Part shown: piece after piece, positions 1-9,583 of the stretch
How the letters are laid out: the number at the start of each line of letters is the position of its first letter
How positions within the stretch are numbered: the stretch's first letter is position 1
Source of the DNA: Paulinella micropora
Lineage: Eukaryota > Cercozoa > Imbricatea > Euglyphida > Paulinellidae
NCBI GenBank assembly: GCA_019918135.1
Contig: WBZZ01000491.1
Coordinates: 1 to 64,000 of the forward strand
Reading direction: 5' to 3'
Length of the DNA stretch: 64,000 nt
Translations under genes and position numbers: made by a program
The notes under the pieces: model-generated
What the model was told of the DNA's origin: nothing
Database searches by the model: none
The model's input: only the letters and a program-made list of their open reading frames with translations

Positions 1-460
1 CTTTCTGTGTTCTGGTCATCCGATCTCTTCTTTCTTCTCCTTGCTTTCTCGTCCCATGCTCTCTTCTCGTCTTTGGCGAGATCTTTCCAGTTGTCTGGCT
101 TCACTGTCTTCTGTTCTGGTGTCTTGCTGCCTCTCGTTCTCTGTGATGTTGAGTCGTCCTCATCGTCACTTCCCTCTGGTGTGTCAATCCCGTGCGGTTC
201 TCTCGGTTCTTCCATTTCTTCTGCCTTTCTCATGCGATCTCTATCGAACCGTACTTAAGTTTCGCTGCTTTGTGGTCTTTGAAAGCATCATGAAACATAT
301 CCCCGAGTCTCAGAGTGGTGTTAATACCATACGCGTATTCCTCTATCTGATAATAACAACCTTGCAAATCTTTCTTGTTTCCGCTAAACACTGGTGTGTG
401 AGGCATCAGTTGTCTCATATTACTTGCATGGGGCCAAAAATCGCTTTCCCGGCGGCTCAT
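1..460 (-). pseudogene. Gag-like protein, N-terminal part, cut by the window edge
   Basis: The reading frame begins with MSRRESDFWPHASNM at 460 and continues with a PVFSGNKKDLQGC segment followed by YYQIEEYAYGIN. This resembles the short 'F-G-x-W/L...F' capsid start of Ty3/Gypsy Gag proteins. In this copy a TTTC/TC length difference near 258 shifts the frame and a stop follows after 76 codons. An acidic, DDED-rich stretch then continues in another frame to the window edge. The same gene is complete in the second copy (14589-15784). The Gag assignment is an inference from composition and the opening motif. The protein could equally belong to another mobile element. Confidence 0.4.
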
Positions 461-716
461 AACTGTTGATTAGTAATTACCCGGTCACTCACGGACCTAA
501 CTCGTACCTTTATAAACGCCGGTTTGCCGAAGACTCCGTAAGGAGACACGATGCTCGATCGACACTTTAATCCGCAAGTAGAATAGCAGCCTCCGAACTG
601 AGAATTCAGAGGCAGTAGCGCTGGTTGAATAAAGATTTCGGTCCGGCAGAGCCGAGGTGTAATAGATGTAGTTAGAGGGGTGTTTGGGCCCGCAGGGCAT
701 GTGTACCTGAAGCAGT

Positions 717-803
717 GGGGGGGGGGGGGGGGGGGCAACGCCAACCCCGCGCTGCCGACCCCGCCTCGCCGCGCGACGGGGTCGCAGCGCGGGTTGGCGT
801 AGG
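717..803. repeat. G tract plus long hairpin, copy 1 (imperfect)
   Basis: A run of about 19 G is followed by an inverted repeat of about 25 bp per arm around a 13-nt loop. Here the right arm lacks two bases compared with the perfect hairpin at 16064-16126. No gene overlaps it. The 480-1080 interval otherwise holds AT-rich sequence, including two tandem copies of a 20-bp motif (TTAATTTTACACAAACAC core, near 828-884), and no gene that I can support. Confidence 0.7.
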
Positions 804-1210
804 GGGCCCCTTTGCAGTTTATAGCACTTAATTTTACACAAACACTATGATTTTATTACATTTAATTTTACACAAACACTACTAACTTCTACAAGAGAAT
901 ACTTGCCCTTGGTACGGATAAATTTAAACGGAAGTATACGTATTAATATCCAAGTTACCAAATGCAAATAATGTTAATAATTAAATAATTAATATTGCTC
1001 TTGTAGTACTAGATATTGGCAAAGTTTTGCGACATATGATTGAATATGGTACTTTCTCCGCTTGCATCAACAGATTCCACAATCAATTGCTCCTGGCCCG
1101 AGATACGTATCGCTGCATGTGTTGGATCGCGCCGAGCCTGGCGCCTATGACGCCCGGGCTGTGCGTGTGGCCGTGCGGGTACACACCCCCTGCCAGCGGT
1201 TGTCGGTATA

Positions 1211-1761
1211 CTAGAGGCCTTGCGCCTGCCCCAGCAGCCAGGCCTCGGGCAACAGGCCCTCGAGGCCGCGCCTCAGCTTGGAGAGTACCGGCAGCCGGCC
1301 GAAGGCTACCGCCCCGCCCCGGCCGGCAGCGAAGCTCCGTTCCTGGTCGGTGGGTCCAAAGTGCAGGCGGCGCAAGTCCCCGCGCGGGGGCCCCGCGCAC
1401 GCCGCCGCCGCGCTCGGGGGGTCCCACGAGAGTGCCGTCAGCTCCTGGACCAGAGCCTGTGCCCCGCCGGCGGGTAGGCATTGCCCCAACGCGTAGGAGC
1501 CCAGCTCGAGCGCGTGCTCGACGCCGCCCGGGACTACCAAGACGCAGGCGTCGGCCAGGTGCTCCTCCGTGGCCCAGCCGCTCGGCAGCCCCTGACGCAG
1601 GTCCAGGAGCTCGGCCTCCCAGCCTAGCCCCGCCAGCCTGGCCTGGAGGCGCCGCAGTTCCCGGAGGCCCAGGCGGGCGGCGGGCCCGTCCGCGGGGCCT
1701 CGAGGTCAAAGGTCACGGCCAGCGTGTGGTAGGCGGGGAGGGCCGCAGTGCCGTCCTCCAT
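1211..1761 (-). pseudogene. Nucleoside deoxyribosyltransferase-like protein, frameshifted (copy 1)
   Basis: Reading leftwards from the ATG at 1761, the frame starts MEDGTAALPAYHTL and shifts by one base near 1695. It then runs without a stop to TAG at 1211, about 180 residues in total. The second part has a helix-like Leu/Arg-rich segment, then a hydrophobic strand ACVLVVPGG followed by EHALELGSYALGQ. That order resembles the 'D-x-x-V...G-x-x-x-E-G-x-A-x-A' region of nucleoside 2-deoxyribosyltransferase or TIR-like Rossmann folds. This is a weak motif-level resemblance, not a firm family call. GC content is very high, unlike the flanking AT-rich DNA and like the 22-44 kb block. The same frameshift is present in copy 2, so it predates the duplication or is a systematic sequencing error. 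Confidence 0.35.
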
Positions 1762-1764
1762 CTG

Positions 1765-2270
1765 CCGCACGGCGGGCCGCGGCGGGGGCGAAGGAAAAAA
1801 GGGCCGATTCTGTGGCCTGGGCCCCCGCTACTCCCCCGCCCCTGCCTCCGCCCGCCTGCTCCCACCGCCCCCCCTCCCCTGCACCCGCGGGGCGCTGGGC
1901 GTCGGCCCGGCGCCGGCGCGCGGCAGAGCGGGGGCCGGAAGTGCCGGGGGAAGGAAGGGGGGCTGCCCCCTCTGCCTCCGGATGCCCGGCCGACGTCGGG
2001 GCGGGCTGTAGGGGGGGGGGGGGGGGGGGGGAAGAAGACGGCGCCCACCCCCTATGCGCGCGCCGGCCCGCCGGAGCCAGTGCGCGGGGACGGGGCGGGC
2101 GGAGCCGGCCACGCGCGGCCGCCAGCGAAGAGCGCCCGAGGGAGGGTTACGCCCCCCGCCGGGGAGGGGCGCCGCCCCATTGTTCCGGCGGGCGAGGCCA
2201 GGCACAGACAGAGGCTCCTTGGCCCAGATGGTTTAATTTGCCGACCGACCGCTTAGTTACCAAAAGATGC
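1765..2270. other. GC-rich, G-tract stretch without a supportable gene
   Basis: This is extremely GC-rich sequence with a run of about 22 G near 2010 (about 16 G in copy 2). Long open frames occur on both strands but their products are Pro/Arg/Gly-rich in every frame, as expected from composition alone. I see no motif and assign no gene. Confidence 0.5.
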
Positions 2271-2769
2271 CTTGACCCCTGCCTTCCGCCGGCGTACCGC
2301 TTACACGGGGAATCTTATTTCTGCCTTCCGCCTGCCAGGGGCTCGGCGGTGCACTCAAAAACGAGCGACGGGAGTCGGTTGCCCGTTCCCGCGTATTACC
2401 ACTACTATGGGAATCAGTTGGCGTGTGGCTAATAGGCGGCCAGTATCTCACTGGTGTCTGCAGGACCTGCGGGCCGTGCATCCTAAGCTTCGGCGCGAAG
2501 ACTTCGGATCCATCGTTTTGCCCTTGCTTCTTGTGCCGCTTCGACGGAGTATCCGAGGGCGGCGCAGACGGATGTGAGGGGGAGCTCATCCGCTGCGTCT
2601 GGTCAACGCTACTACGGCCTGAATTCCCTGATAATGCAGCACCCCTAATATGATGTATCGCAAGACGCCCTGGAGAAGCATCTTCACGACTGTCTGCATA
2701 GACATCATCGCCAGCTGAAGCCGTACTCGTTGCTACGTGATATGCTACAGGGAGCGGGGTGTAGCCGAG

Positions 2770-3273
2770 CTACTGGAGTATCTTTGCTACTCGGTATGTG
2801 GACAGAAGTAGTCGATGATTTTCCCGCCGTGGGTACTTCGGCTCCAGGCAACGCGGATCGGTGCCCCCCACGGCCGCGCCATATGGCACCCGCCGCTGCG
2901 CGGCTTGCACGGCTTGCGCGGCCTGTGCGACCTGCGCGGCTTGCACGGCGTGCGCGGCCTGCGCGGCCTGCGCGGCCTGCGCGGCTTGCACGGCTTGCGC
3001 GGCCTGTGCGGCCTGCGCGACTTGCGCAGCTTGCACGGCTCGCGCGGCTTGCGCGTGTTTGTATCCCTCTAAGAAGGCCTGCAGGTGCGACAAGCGTCCA
3101 TAGGAGTTTAGGTAAGCTACTACCTGTGTCTGTTTATTTGTCCCTGCCTTCACAAACTTAAAATAAGTCTGGCAACGCCAGCAAGAAGTCTCAAACGAGG
3201 CGATGAGTTTTTTGAAATCTTCACCGTCTAGGGTCTCGACGTAAGCTGCTAATTCGGTATTTTGCTGCTGCAT
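2770..3273 (-). CDS. Ala/Gln-repeat protein (copy 1)
   Basis: The protein starts MQQQNTELAAYVETLDGEDF and has a roughly 80-residue folded-looking N-terminus with a WRCQTYFKF segment. It then carries about 50 residues of near-perfect A-Q-A-A-Q/V-Q-A-A repeats, encoded by a GC-rich minisatellite at about 2890-3055. A long amphipathic helix or coiled coil is likely. The C-terminus differs between copies because a C run (five versus six C near 2866/18187) changes the frame, giving 167 residues here and 189 in copy 2. No family recognised. The start sits 140 bp from the Gypsy gag on the opposite strand, and this gene shares the GC-rich style of the 22-44 kb block. Confidence 0.55.
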   Translation of the reverse strand: MQQQNTELAAYVETLDGEDFKKLIASFETSCWRCQTYFKFVKAGTNKQTQVVAYLNSYGRLSHLQAFLEGYKHAQAARAVQAAQVAQAAQAAQAVQAAQAAQAAQAAHAVQAAQVAQAAQAVQAAQRRVPYGAAVGGTDPRCLEPKYPRRENHRLLLSTYRVAKILQ

Positions 3274-3412
3274 TGTGCCTCGATTGCCAAGGGCGGGCGC
3301 GCGCGGGAGCAGCGCTGGGGCAGGGCCGAACTACCCCGCGACGCGTGCTGTTAATGTGTGCTGTGGCCGGCTGGCCCACTATGACCTCTCTAAAGAAGAT
3401 TTTGATAACACG

Positions 3413-4550
3413 ATGGGGGCGGAGAAGGACACTTATGTGTTGATCCCTCATGATTTAAGAAGAGAGAGGAGTCGTACTAGAAGGGATGTATATATCCCAT
3501 TAACAAACACAGCACAGCTCCTCGGCAAACTGGTCTCCAATCAAGAAGAGAGAAAGAGGTGCAGCATATCAAGTTTGGGGATTCACATACCCACCTTGAA
3601 CTACTCGATGCTATCTTTGGGGTGCACACCCAAACTCTGATTTGGGAACGTTCGTACGGCCCACGGTGTGAGGGCTACCTCCAGTACGCAAACCCAAGGG
3701 CAAGGGCCAGACTCCTCGCGACTGGTCAGAAGGCAGTCGATATACAAAAAATGAAGACCATTTCTAGGTTCGAAAAACTTGAATGGCATATTCCAATTTT
3801 TTACGACGGAAATGAAGGCTTTGGAGGAGGGGAAGAATGAGATGGAGAAAAACATTGAGGCAGCAGGAGAAACTCATCCTGTGGTTGATGAGTTAGATAA
3901 GACCGACAGGATACTGACCAAGCTCAGACTGTTGGTGGGTGCGTTACTGTACAAGGAGGCGTGGAAGAGATGGATTCCTACCAAGGATCACTCTGTCCTT
4001 AAAACAACCACCACCGGTCGCCAATAAAGCAGGTGTCGAACAATATGTGGAGAAATATAATTTTTTCAGATCTGCTTCTGAGTTGGCGGCCTTTATCACT
4101 CATGCTCAAAAGCTGGTAATATCTGAGAAGAAGAAGGCGAAAGAGAATGAGGAGTTCGAGAAGAAGATGAGACTGGAAAGAATGAAAGCAACAGTGAGTA
4201 GTGCAAGGGCACCCCCTCCGGCATATCTTCCCCCACCAGCTCCTGCCCCACCAGCCCCTGCACCCCCGGGCTCAACTACGGTGGTGGTCACAAACACGGA
4301 GAAGAAGGACAGACAAAACATCATAAATGCCTTCAAGGGGAAGAAAGGAGGAGTGGCAAGTCTCATGCTCTACGCCAAGACGAGCTCAGACAAAGACTCT
4401 GATGCTTCGCTTCTGAGCAAGCTCAAAGAGATCAATGCCTGCATGAAGGCTTTTCCTTGTGACGCAACTCAGGAATATGAGGCTCTTGCTATTGTTTTTG
4501 ATCAATCTTTAGTCTCGGAAGGATTTGATCTACACAGTACAAGGTTTTGA
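3413..4550 (+). pseudogene. gag: Gypsy-like Gag, N-terminal and central part (copy 1)
   Basis: The frame opens around MGAEKDTYVLIPHDL and continues with charged capsid-like sequence. It includes a helical 'DELDKTDRILTKLRLLVG' segment, a Lys/Glu-rich coiled coil, and a Pro-rich linker near 4210-4270. It needs at least three frame changes: near 3557 (one A missing relative to copy 2), near 3800-3840, and near 4010, where five bases are missing relative to copy 2. No start context or LTR precedes it. GC-rich foreign sequence abuts it at about 3380. It is read as Gag because it is followed in order by a nucleic-acid-binding ORF and a protease-like ORF. Confidence 0.55.
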
Positions 4551-4814
4551 GAAAGAAGGAGGAGTTTAAGAGAAACAATACAACAGGCCTAGACGCTCAG
4601 TGTGAACTGGTGGTGGCCACACTCATTTCATATTTTCAATCTCATGGATAGCAGCATCTCTGCACTGGTACTCTAATAGGATTTGAATCTTTGAGACAGT
4701 GGCGATGAGTTTGAGGAGAGCTGTTAGCTTGGCGGCGACCCTTACGGAGGTAGTTTCCTCCTATGGGTTATTCTATGGCCGCAAGCCGATCATTCTCTAT
4801 TTTTTTTTTCGGCA

Positions 4815-5636
4815 TTGCACTCAGTGCACCCGAGCAAACTTACTCAACTCATACAACAATACTCGACGTTTGGTACAGTGAAGTCCAAGAACTTCCTCGA
4901 GACACACGTGTTCGAAGCTACGGTTCGAAACGTTGCTCCGGCAGCACTGTTCCAAGAAGTTATGAGTGCATGTTCTCACTTGGAAACAGTCATGGAGGCA
5001 CACATGGCACAGGCAGGCGGTGTACCTGTTGGCGCGCAAGCCACGTACACAAGCCGAGTTGCCGGTTGGAAGAGACAGAGAGAGCCAGACCTTAAGGTCT
5101 CATGCTGGAGGTGGTTCGCGGGCTTGCCGTGTAAGGCAGAGATGGAGCACAGAGAATGCTCTTTCAATCATGACAGGCAGAACCCAGTAGCAAGGGCTAA
5201 CTTTCTAAGTAAGACGGAAGGCAATGAACTGGGCCTTTTCTGGCTGCTTCAGACTGCCTCTACGAACGAAGGCTGGTATGCCAATCAGTGTGATGACGGC
5301 GAGTTACGAGAGGCAATTGTTGCCTATATGAAGAGGATGGAGAAGAAGAAGGAGGAAAGGGAGAGACAAAAGAACAAAGAAGCCTCTCAAAGAGGACGAG
5401 GAGGAGGAGAAGGAGGACGAGGAGGAGGAGCATGGAGAGGAGCCTCGAGGTGGCAGGGAACCCCTTATAGAGGCAGAGGAGGTCAGGGATTTAATCCTCA
5501 TGGAGGAAGAGCTTTTCGGGCTCCAGCCCCCCCCCCCCCACCTATTGGACTAGGAGGCTCATGGGCAAGCTCCAACCCAAACTTCGGTCGAGGTCAGGCT
5601 TATAACACTGCCTCGGACACCGATCCGTCATCCTAG
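4815..5636 (+). CDS. Gag nucleocapsid-like protein with CCCH zinc finger and RGG box (copy 1)
   Basis: A 273-residue open frame. Residues about 1-95 look like the end of a capsid domain. Near residue 100 there is a zinc finger of the form C-x8-C-x8-C-x3-H (CWRWFAGLPC, then CSFNH). Residues about 175-240 are a Lys/Glu coiled coil followed by a Gly/Arg RGG tract and a Pro-rich tail. Retroviral and Gypsy nucleocapsids normally use CCHC zinc knuckles, so a CCCH finger with RGG repeats is an unusual RNA-binding arrangement. The frame before the first Met is open through earlier gag codons apart from stops near 4700, so it was probably part of one longer Gag. The sequence is identical in copy 2 (20147-20968). 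Confidence 0.6.
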   Translation: MHSVHPSKLTQLIQQYSTFGTVKSKNFLETHVFEATVRNVAPAALFQEVMSACSHLETVMEAHMAQAGGVPVGAQATYTSRVAGWKRQREPDLKVSCWRWFAGLPCKAEMEHRECSFNHDRQNPVARANFLSKTEGNELGLFWLLQTASTNEGWYANQCDDGELREAIVAYMKRMEKKKEERERQKNKEASQRGRGGGEGGRGGGAWRGASRWQGTPYRGRGGQGFNPHGGRAFRAPAPPPPPIGLGGSWASSNPNFGRGQAYNTASDTDPSS

Positions 5637-5748
5637 TACCCGGACGCTACTCAAGGTAATCGATTCGAGGTGGTGGAATGACAGGAGGGGAAAGGAGAGA
5701 GGAAGGAGAGAACTGTGAAGTTTAACCCTAAAGTCACAGTGTTTTCTA

Positions 5749-7034
5749 ATGCTGTTGTGCAGACTGGGCCAACACTTCCTCTATGTGAGAGCAAAGATGT
5801 GGGTAGACAGGCTACAGCCCCAAGGTAGCCTCATACCCGTTCACACATCACGATTACCAATGATAACTGATGCAAATATGAAGGCGAAACTAGCGATGGA
5901 GGCGAGGAGGCCAATGGCAGGCGTATCGCCTCGACCAGGCAAACAATTACGAACAGACTCAATGTCAACGATCGCGGCGGGCGGCGAGAAAAAAGACAAT
6001 AAGTGCACTCAAGTGCCACAAGTCAATATCACCGACATAGTAAACGCACCGATACCGCTGAATAATAAAAACGTTAGTGAGGGGAAACAAGAGGAGAAGA
6101 AGGAGAAAGAGATGAAAAGGAGGAGATGAAAGACTTGGAGACAAGACTCCACAATTTGGAACGCAAAGTTCTTGTTCTCGCAGCAAATATACACAGGCCC
6201 GATGCTTTGTGTAATACAGAACTTTATTGCGAAACTTTGAAAACCGTATTAAAAGTTGGTAATGATACGATGGCGAATATTAATATTGTCGGCCGGAAGT
6301 TAAATCGATATCGGGATTGGATGGACGTAAATACGAAAAATTCGACGGGCACTTTGAAGGGAGCGAGTAGCCGGACGGTCATCACGGGCATCAGCACACT
6401 GACCTTTAAATTAAAATCCGCACGAGTATACCGCATGGACCTTTATGTCGTCCCCGGTTACCACGGATCAATATTACTGTTGTATGACCAATTGGCTACG
6501 ATGGGGGCTGTGATTGATTGCGCCGCACGGCGAGTGATATATGGAGTAAAAAGAGGAGAGGAGAGCGATATTGATCCCTTTAACGCTACTGACTCTTATG
6601 AGGCTTATGAGCTGAGTCTAGCGACGGATCACAAAAACATTGCCATCGTGCATGAGGCACTTAAGGTGTATGTTCACCCCCATATCATAAGACCGGACGA
6701 GCTGTCCTGGACCGACAATTGGGAATCCCAAGTGTGCACTGTCACAGTTCCGACATGCCATTGGGACAAAAAGTCTATTGATGACTTAATCGAGAAGCGA
6801 AAGGAGGAGATAATATGTGTCGCACAAAGACGCCCGTCGTTGGCGAGATTCGCGGAAGGAGTAGGAGCAGATGTCCACATTACTAATGGATACTGTTTCC
6901 ATGCGAAAGAAGGAGAAGAAAAAAGGGAGGCGTTTGTACCAAGGAGAACGGGGCAAATCCCGGATACTCCACCAGAAACTATTAAAAGTTTTATTACTGA
7001 TTTCTGGGGTGACGAGCCCAAAGTGAAGAAATGA
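5749..7034 (+). pseudogene. Gypsy-like aspartic protease region (copy 1)
   Basis: The main open frame is 6126-7034 (302 residues). Around residues 40-55 is GNDTMANINIV, at the position of the retropepsin D-T/S-G catalytic loop but with Met in place of Gly. Around residues 105-130 is a hydrophobic strand, then ILLLYDQLATMGAVIDC, which matches the 'ILG-x-D-x-L...GAVID' second half of Gypsy proteases. A short coding stretch in another frame (5749-6129) leads into it. The shared DTM in both copies suggests a fixed change and a probably inactive protease. The rest is charged linker towards RT. Order gag-protease supports a Ty3/Gypsy element. Confidence 0.55.
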
Positions 7035-7335
7035 TTACGGATTTTATTTGAAAATAATAAGCCGTATACTATTATCCTCCCATATAATGAGAAGGCGATA
7101 TGGGCGCAGGAAATAAGGGACCGGCTTATTGATCATCCTATACCGGTACCCTCTCGCAAGCAACAGCTAGTGGTGGCTTGTCGTTCGGGAACTAGTGGTG
7201 GCTTGTCGTTCGGGAACTCGTGAGCAGAGCAGTGCATACAAGCGGAAGCTCAGAGACCTCGACAAGTTGAAATTGATACCGCAAGCATTCACATGCTTTG
7301 ATGGTTTCTACACCCGGATTCTTTGCACTCCTTGT
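7035..7335 (+). other. Continuation of the Gypsy polyprotein, degraded (copy 1)
   Basis: After the TGA at 7034 coding-like sequence continues in the next frame (IIYLKIISR-type frame broken, then NNKPYTIILPYNEKAIW). A 25-bp tandem duplication at 7167-7216 follows, then another coding-like stretch ending near 7320. RT never follows. At about 7330 the sequence changes to the end of the small minus-strand gene. This is the left junction between the Gypsy half and the GC-rich gene block. Confidence 0.4.
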
Positions 7336-7343
7336 TGAATCTG

Positions 7344-7649
7344 TCAGAACATATGAACTCCAGTTGGCTTAAACAGTGCTTTTTTTTTGTCATCAGCTGG
7401 GCCGTTGTTGCTGGACGGTCCTATCTTATCCCATAAACCCCGAGCATAGATTGCGCTCCCGTTCGCTTTTGTCAGACATTCCTCAGCACTAGCCGGATCT
7501 ACCCGTTTGAGATATTGAAGCGCCTTCAAATTTATCACTTCAAAATTGTGATTGTTTTTTACAGCTTGCTCCACGCACACAACCTCGCCTACCGGCACCT
7601 CTATGGCACTGTCTGTGCGTGCCGGGTCAACGGCGCGCTCCGAAGCCAT
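7344..7649 (-). CDS. Small protein of unknown function (copy 1)
   Basis: A 101-residue protein starting MASERAVDPARTDSA. It is mildly acidic at the start and has no signal peptide, membrane segment or recognisable motif. A Lys-rich patch and PTGVHMF form the end. The frame is intact and identical in both copies, which argues for a real gene. It lies head-to-head with the recombinase-like gene, about 380 bp apart. The gap holds a C tract (about 7830-7846) that is longer here than in copy 2. It is the leftmost gene of the GC-rich block. Confidence 0.55.
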   Translation of the reverse strand: MASERAVDPARTDSAIEVPVGEVVCVEQAVKNNHNFEVINLKALQYLKRVDPASAEECLTKANGSAIYARGLWDKIGPSSNNGPADDKKKALFKPTGVHMF

Positions 7650-8029
7650 GACAACACTAAAAGAAAAAAGGCGAAGAGAATTTCCTTATTATATTGAAAA
7701 AAAAGAATGCTGTAAAATTTTCTTTCTCCAGCTACGGTAAAATGCCGGAGAAGGGGCCAAAGGGGCGGAGAGAGAAAAGACATTTTCTCTCTCTGCCCTT
7801 CCCCGGCCCGCCTTCATGTCTCCACATCTTCCCCCCCCCCCCCCCCGTCCGCAGAAGGCGCGAGGAAAGGGTGGGAAAGTCTGACGAATTATTCTTCTGA
7901 TTACCAGACAAAAAAATCCACTCATTTTTTTATATCTCGCCACCACGCTTGTACATTTTCTGTTGTGTTGAAGGCACGTTTTTTTTTTTATCGAAAAGAA
8001 AGAAAAAAAAGACTAATCATCTTTTTTGT

Positions 8030-8408
8030 ATGATGGCGAGCGACCCGGTTGAGTTTGCGCGGTTCGTCCGGTTCGCGACTTCCAAGCCCTTCAATGCGGA
8101 GAGGTGGGGTCCGGTGCGCTCCGTCCGTTCGGCCGAGCGCTCCTGTGAGGCCGCGGGACATTTCCTGCGCTTTGCCCACAGACAAAGGTTGCAGCAACTG
8201 TTCTTTGAAACGGAGTCCGGCGTGTGGCGCACGAGATTGCGGCGCCTGTTGCGCAAATGGATCGAGCACCTGCAAACCAAATGTGGCACCGGCTGGGAGG
8301 GCTGCCACCTGGCCGCTTCCTACCTCAGGCCCATCGTCGTGTACGCCGCGCTGCCGCACCCAGGGCGCGCGGTCGACCTGCGTGCCGTTTGCCTGGCCAT
8401 CTTCACGC
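8030..8408 (+). pseudogene. Tyrosine recombinase-like gene, truncated copy 1
   Basis: This is the same start as the gene at 23360 (MASDPVEFARFVRFATSKPF). It is cut at 8408, where the large repeat ends, after about 126 codons. It then runs into unrelated sequence and stops at 8566. The part kept corresponds to the N-terminal DNA-binding region. All candidate catalytic residues are missing, so this copy cannot be an active recombinase. Confidence 0.75.
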
Positions 8409-8546
8409 GCCGAAAAAGAAGGAGGACATTATTACTTGAATTGACAGTATATTGCACGGTGTGGGCGTGTACGGTGTCACAATCACTATCACTAAGTCAT
8501 CAGAGGGTGCAAAATCATTTGAATTTAAAGGCCATCAGTCAGGAAA

Positions 8547-8918
8547 GTGATACGGGGCCTTTTTAATCAGGTGCTAGAGGACAAAGTAGACTTTTCGGCG
8601 CTAATGAAAATAGGTAGATGGGAACGCATTAAACAGTTTTGGAAAGCCTGGCACTGCCAGTGGCTAATCCTCAACAATCCTGACACTATTTTCACTGAGC
8701 AGCAGGGGTGGGAGTGGCAAGAATATACTGTCCTGATTTTCCGCCTTCTCACAGAGACTAGTGCCCAGCCCCTTCACCCCAAGGTGGAGTCGGGGGAGTG
8801 GTACGTGCGAGGAAAGGATAATAAAGCCCATCACCCAGACGCCATAGTTCGTGACTCCAAAACCCGGCAGCCTGTTCGAGACCCCAACATCGGGGGTGGG
8901 CGTCGAGACGTGAAGTGA
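8547..8918 (+). pseudogene. Unknown Trp-rich ORF, probably the end of a broken gene
   Basis: Open for 123 codons (GTG at 8547). The sequence contains IGRWERIKQFWKAWHCQW and ends with a charged GGGRRDVK tail. The frame just upstream (8440-8545) also looks coding (YGVTITITKSSEGAKSFEF) but is offset by one base, so this is likely one gene with a frameshift. No family recognised. It starts right after the end of the large repeat. Confidence 0.35.
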
Positions 8919-8935
8919 CAGGACGTAATGCGTGT

Positions 8936-9247
8936 GCCCACTTATTTGAACAACTTCATCACGCCATATATTCATTGGTGTTGTTGCCACACCAAAGACT
9001 TTCTGTGTCGGCGTAAGTCAATTCATTGGGCGTCATGTGAATCGTTGGAACAAATTAAAATAACAATCACAACGGCCAAAACTTTTTCCGTGCCCACTTA
9101 TTTGAACAACTTCATCACGCCATATATTCATTGGTGTTGTTGCCACACCAAAGACTTTCTGTGTCGGCATAAGTCAATTCATTGGGCGTCATGTGAATCG
9201 TTGGAACAAATTAAAATAACAATCACAACGGCCAAAACTTTTTCCGC
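8936..9247. repeat. Tandem repeat, about 155 bp, two copies
   Basis: The segment beginning GTGCCCACTTATTTGAACAA at about 8936 is repeated at about 9091 with one base different. The 115-codon frame across it only translates the repeat and is not counted as a gene. Confidence 0.9.
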
Positions 9248-9274
9248 GCCAACAGCAGATGTAGTCAGTTTTTA

Positions 9275-9502
9275 ATGGAGATTATGACTAAGCAGTGCGT
9301 CGCCCGCCTGCTTGTAGAACAGGGAGTGGTGGTGCGGGAGAATAACTTTGTGTGCTCGTGGTGCGGCAAGGCCTTTGTTCAAGAAGGCCGCATGCTGAGC
9401 CACATGCGAAAAACTTGCACCAACGACCACCGGGAGCCAGGCGAGACGTTCGACTTCGTAGTGCAGCGTCCAGAAACAATCGTAGAGCAGTTAAATCATT
9501 AA
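9275..9502 (+). CDS. Small single zinc-finger protein
   Basis: Seventy-five residues with one C2H2/C2HC-type finger: C-x2-C (CSWCGKAF), then HMRKTC, where the second His is replaced by Cys or lies beyond (TNDH). A linker and an acidic tail follow. Single fingers like this occur as DNA-binding accessory proteins in viruses and as remnants of transposases. It stands alone between two repeat blocks. The start ATG at 9275 overlaps nothing else. Confidence 0.45.
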   Translation: MEIMTKQCVARLLVEQGVVVRENNFVCSWCGKAFVQEGRMLSHMRKTCTNDHREPGETFDFVVQRPETIVEQLNH

Positions 9503-9583
9503 ATTCACGTGCTCTCCTTCTGAATTACATTGATACATTAATATTTGCTATTAATATCGTCCGGCCGTGCAGTATTAGTTATT

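Larger units (their letters stand above)
1..8408. repeat. Large direct repeat, copy 1 (period about 15.33 kb)
   Basis: This stretch matches 15328-23738 almost base for base. Identity begins at the first base of the window, so the copy may extend further left. It ends at 8408, inside the tracts shared with 23731-23738, after which the two sequences have nothing in common. Differences are mostly homopolymer lengths (for example the G tracts near 720 and 2010) plus a few substitutions (near 189, 3784 and 6883). This is a recent segmental or tandem duplication. An assembly artefact from two haplotypes cannot be excluded. Confidence 0.95.

Noticed and set aside
1027-2256. 409-codon plus-strand Pro/Arg frame
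   Set aside because: It exists because GC-rich DNA lacks stops. The minus-strand frames have more natural composition.
2257-2589. Ser/Pro-rich 110-codon minus-strand frame
   Set aside because: Low complexity, an overlapping plus-strand frame of similar length, and no motif or start context.
8928-9275. 115-codon Cys-containing frame
   Set aside because: It is only the translation of the 155-bp tandem repeat.
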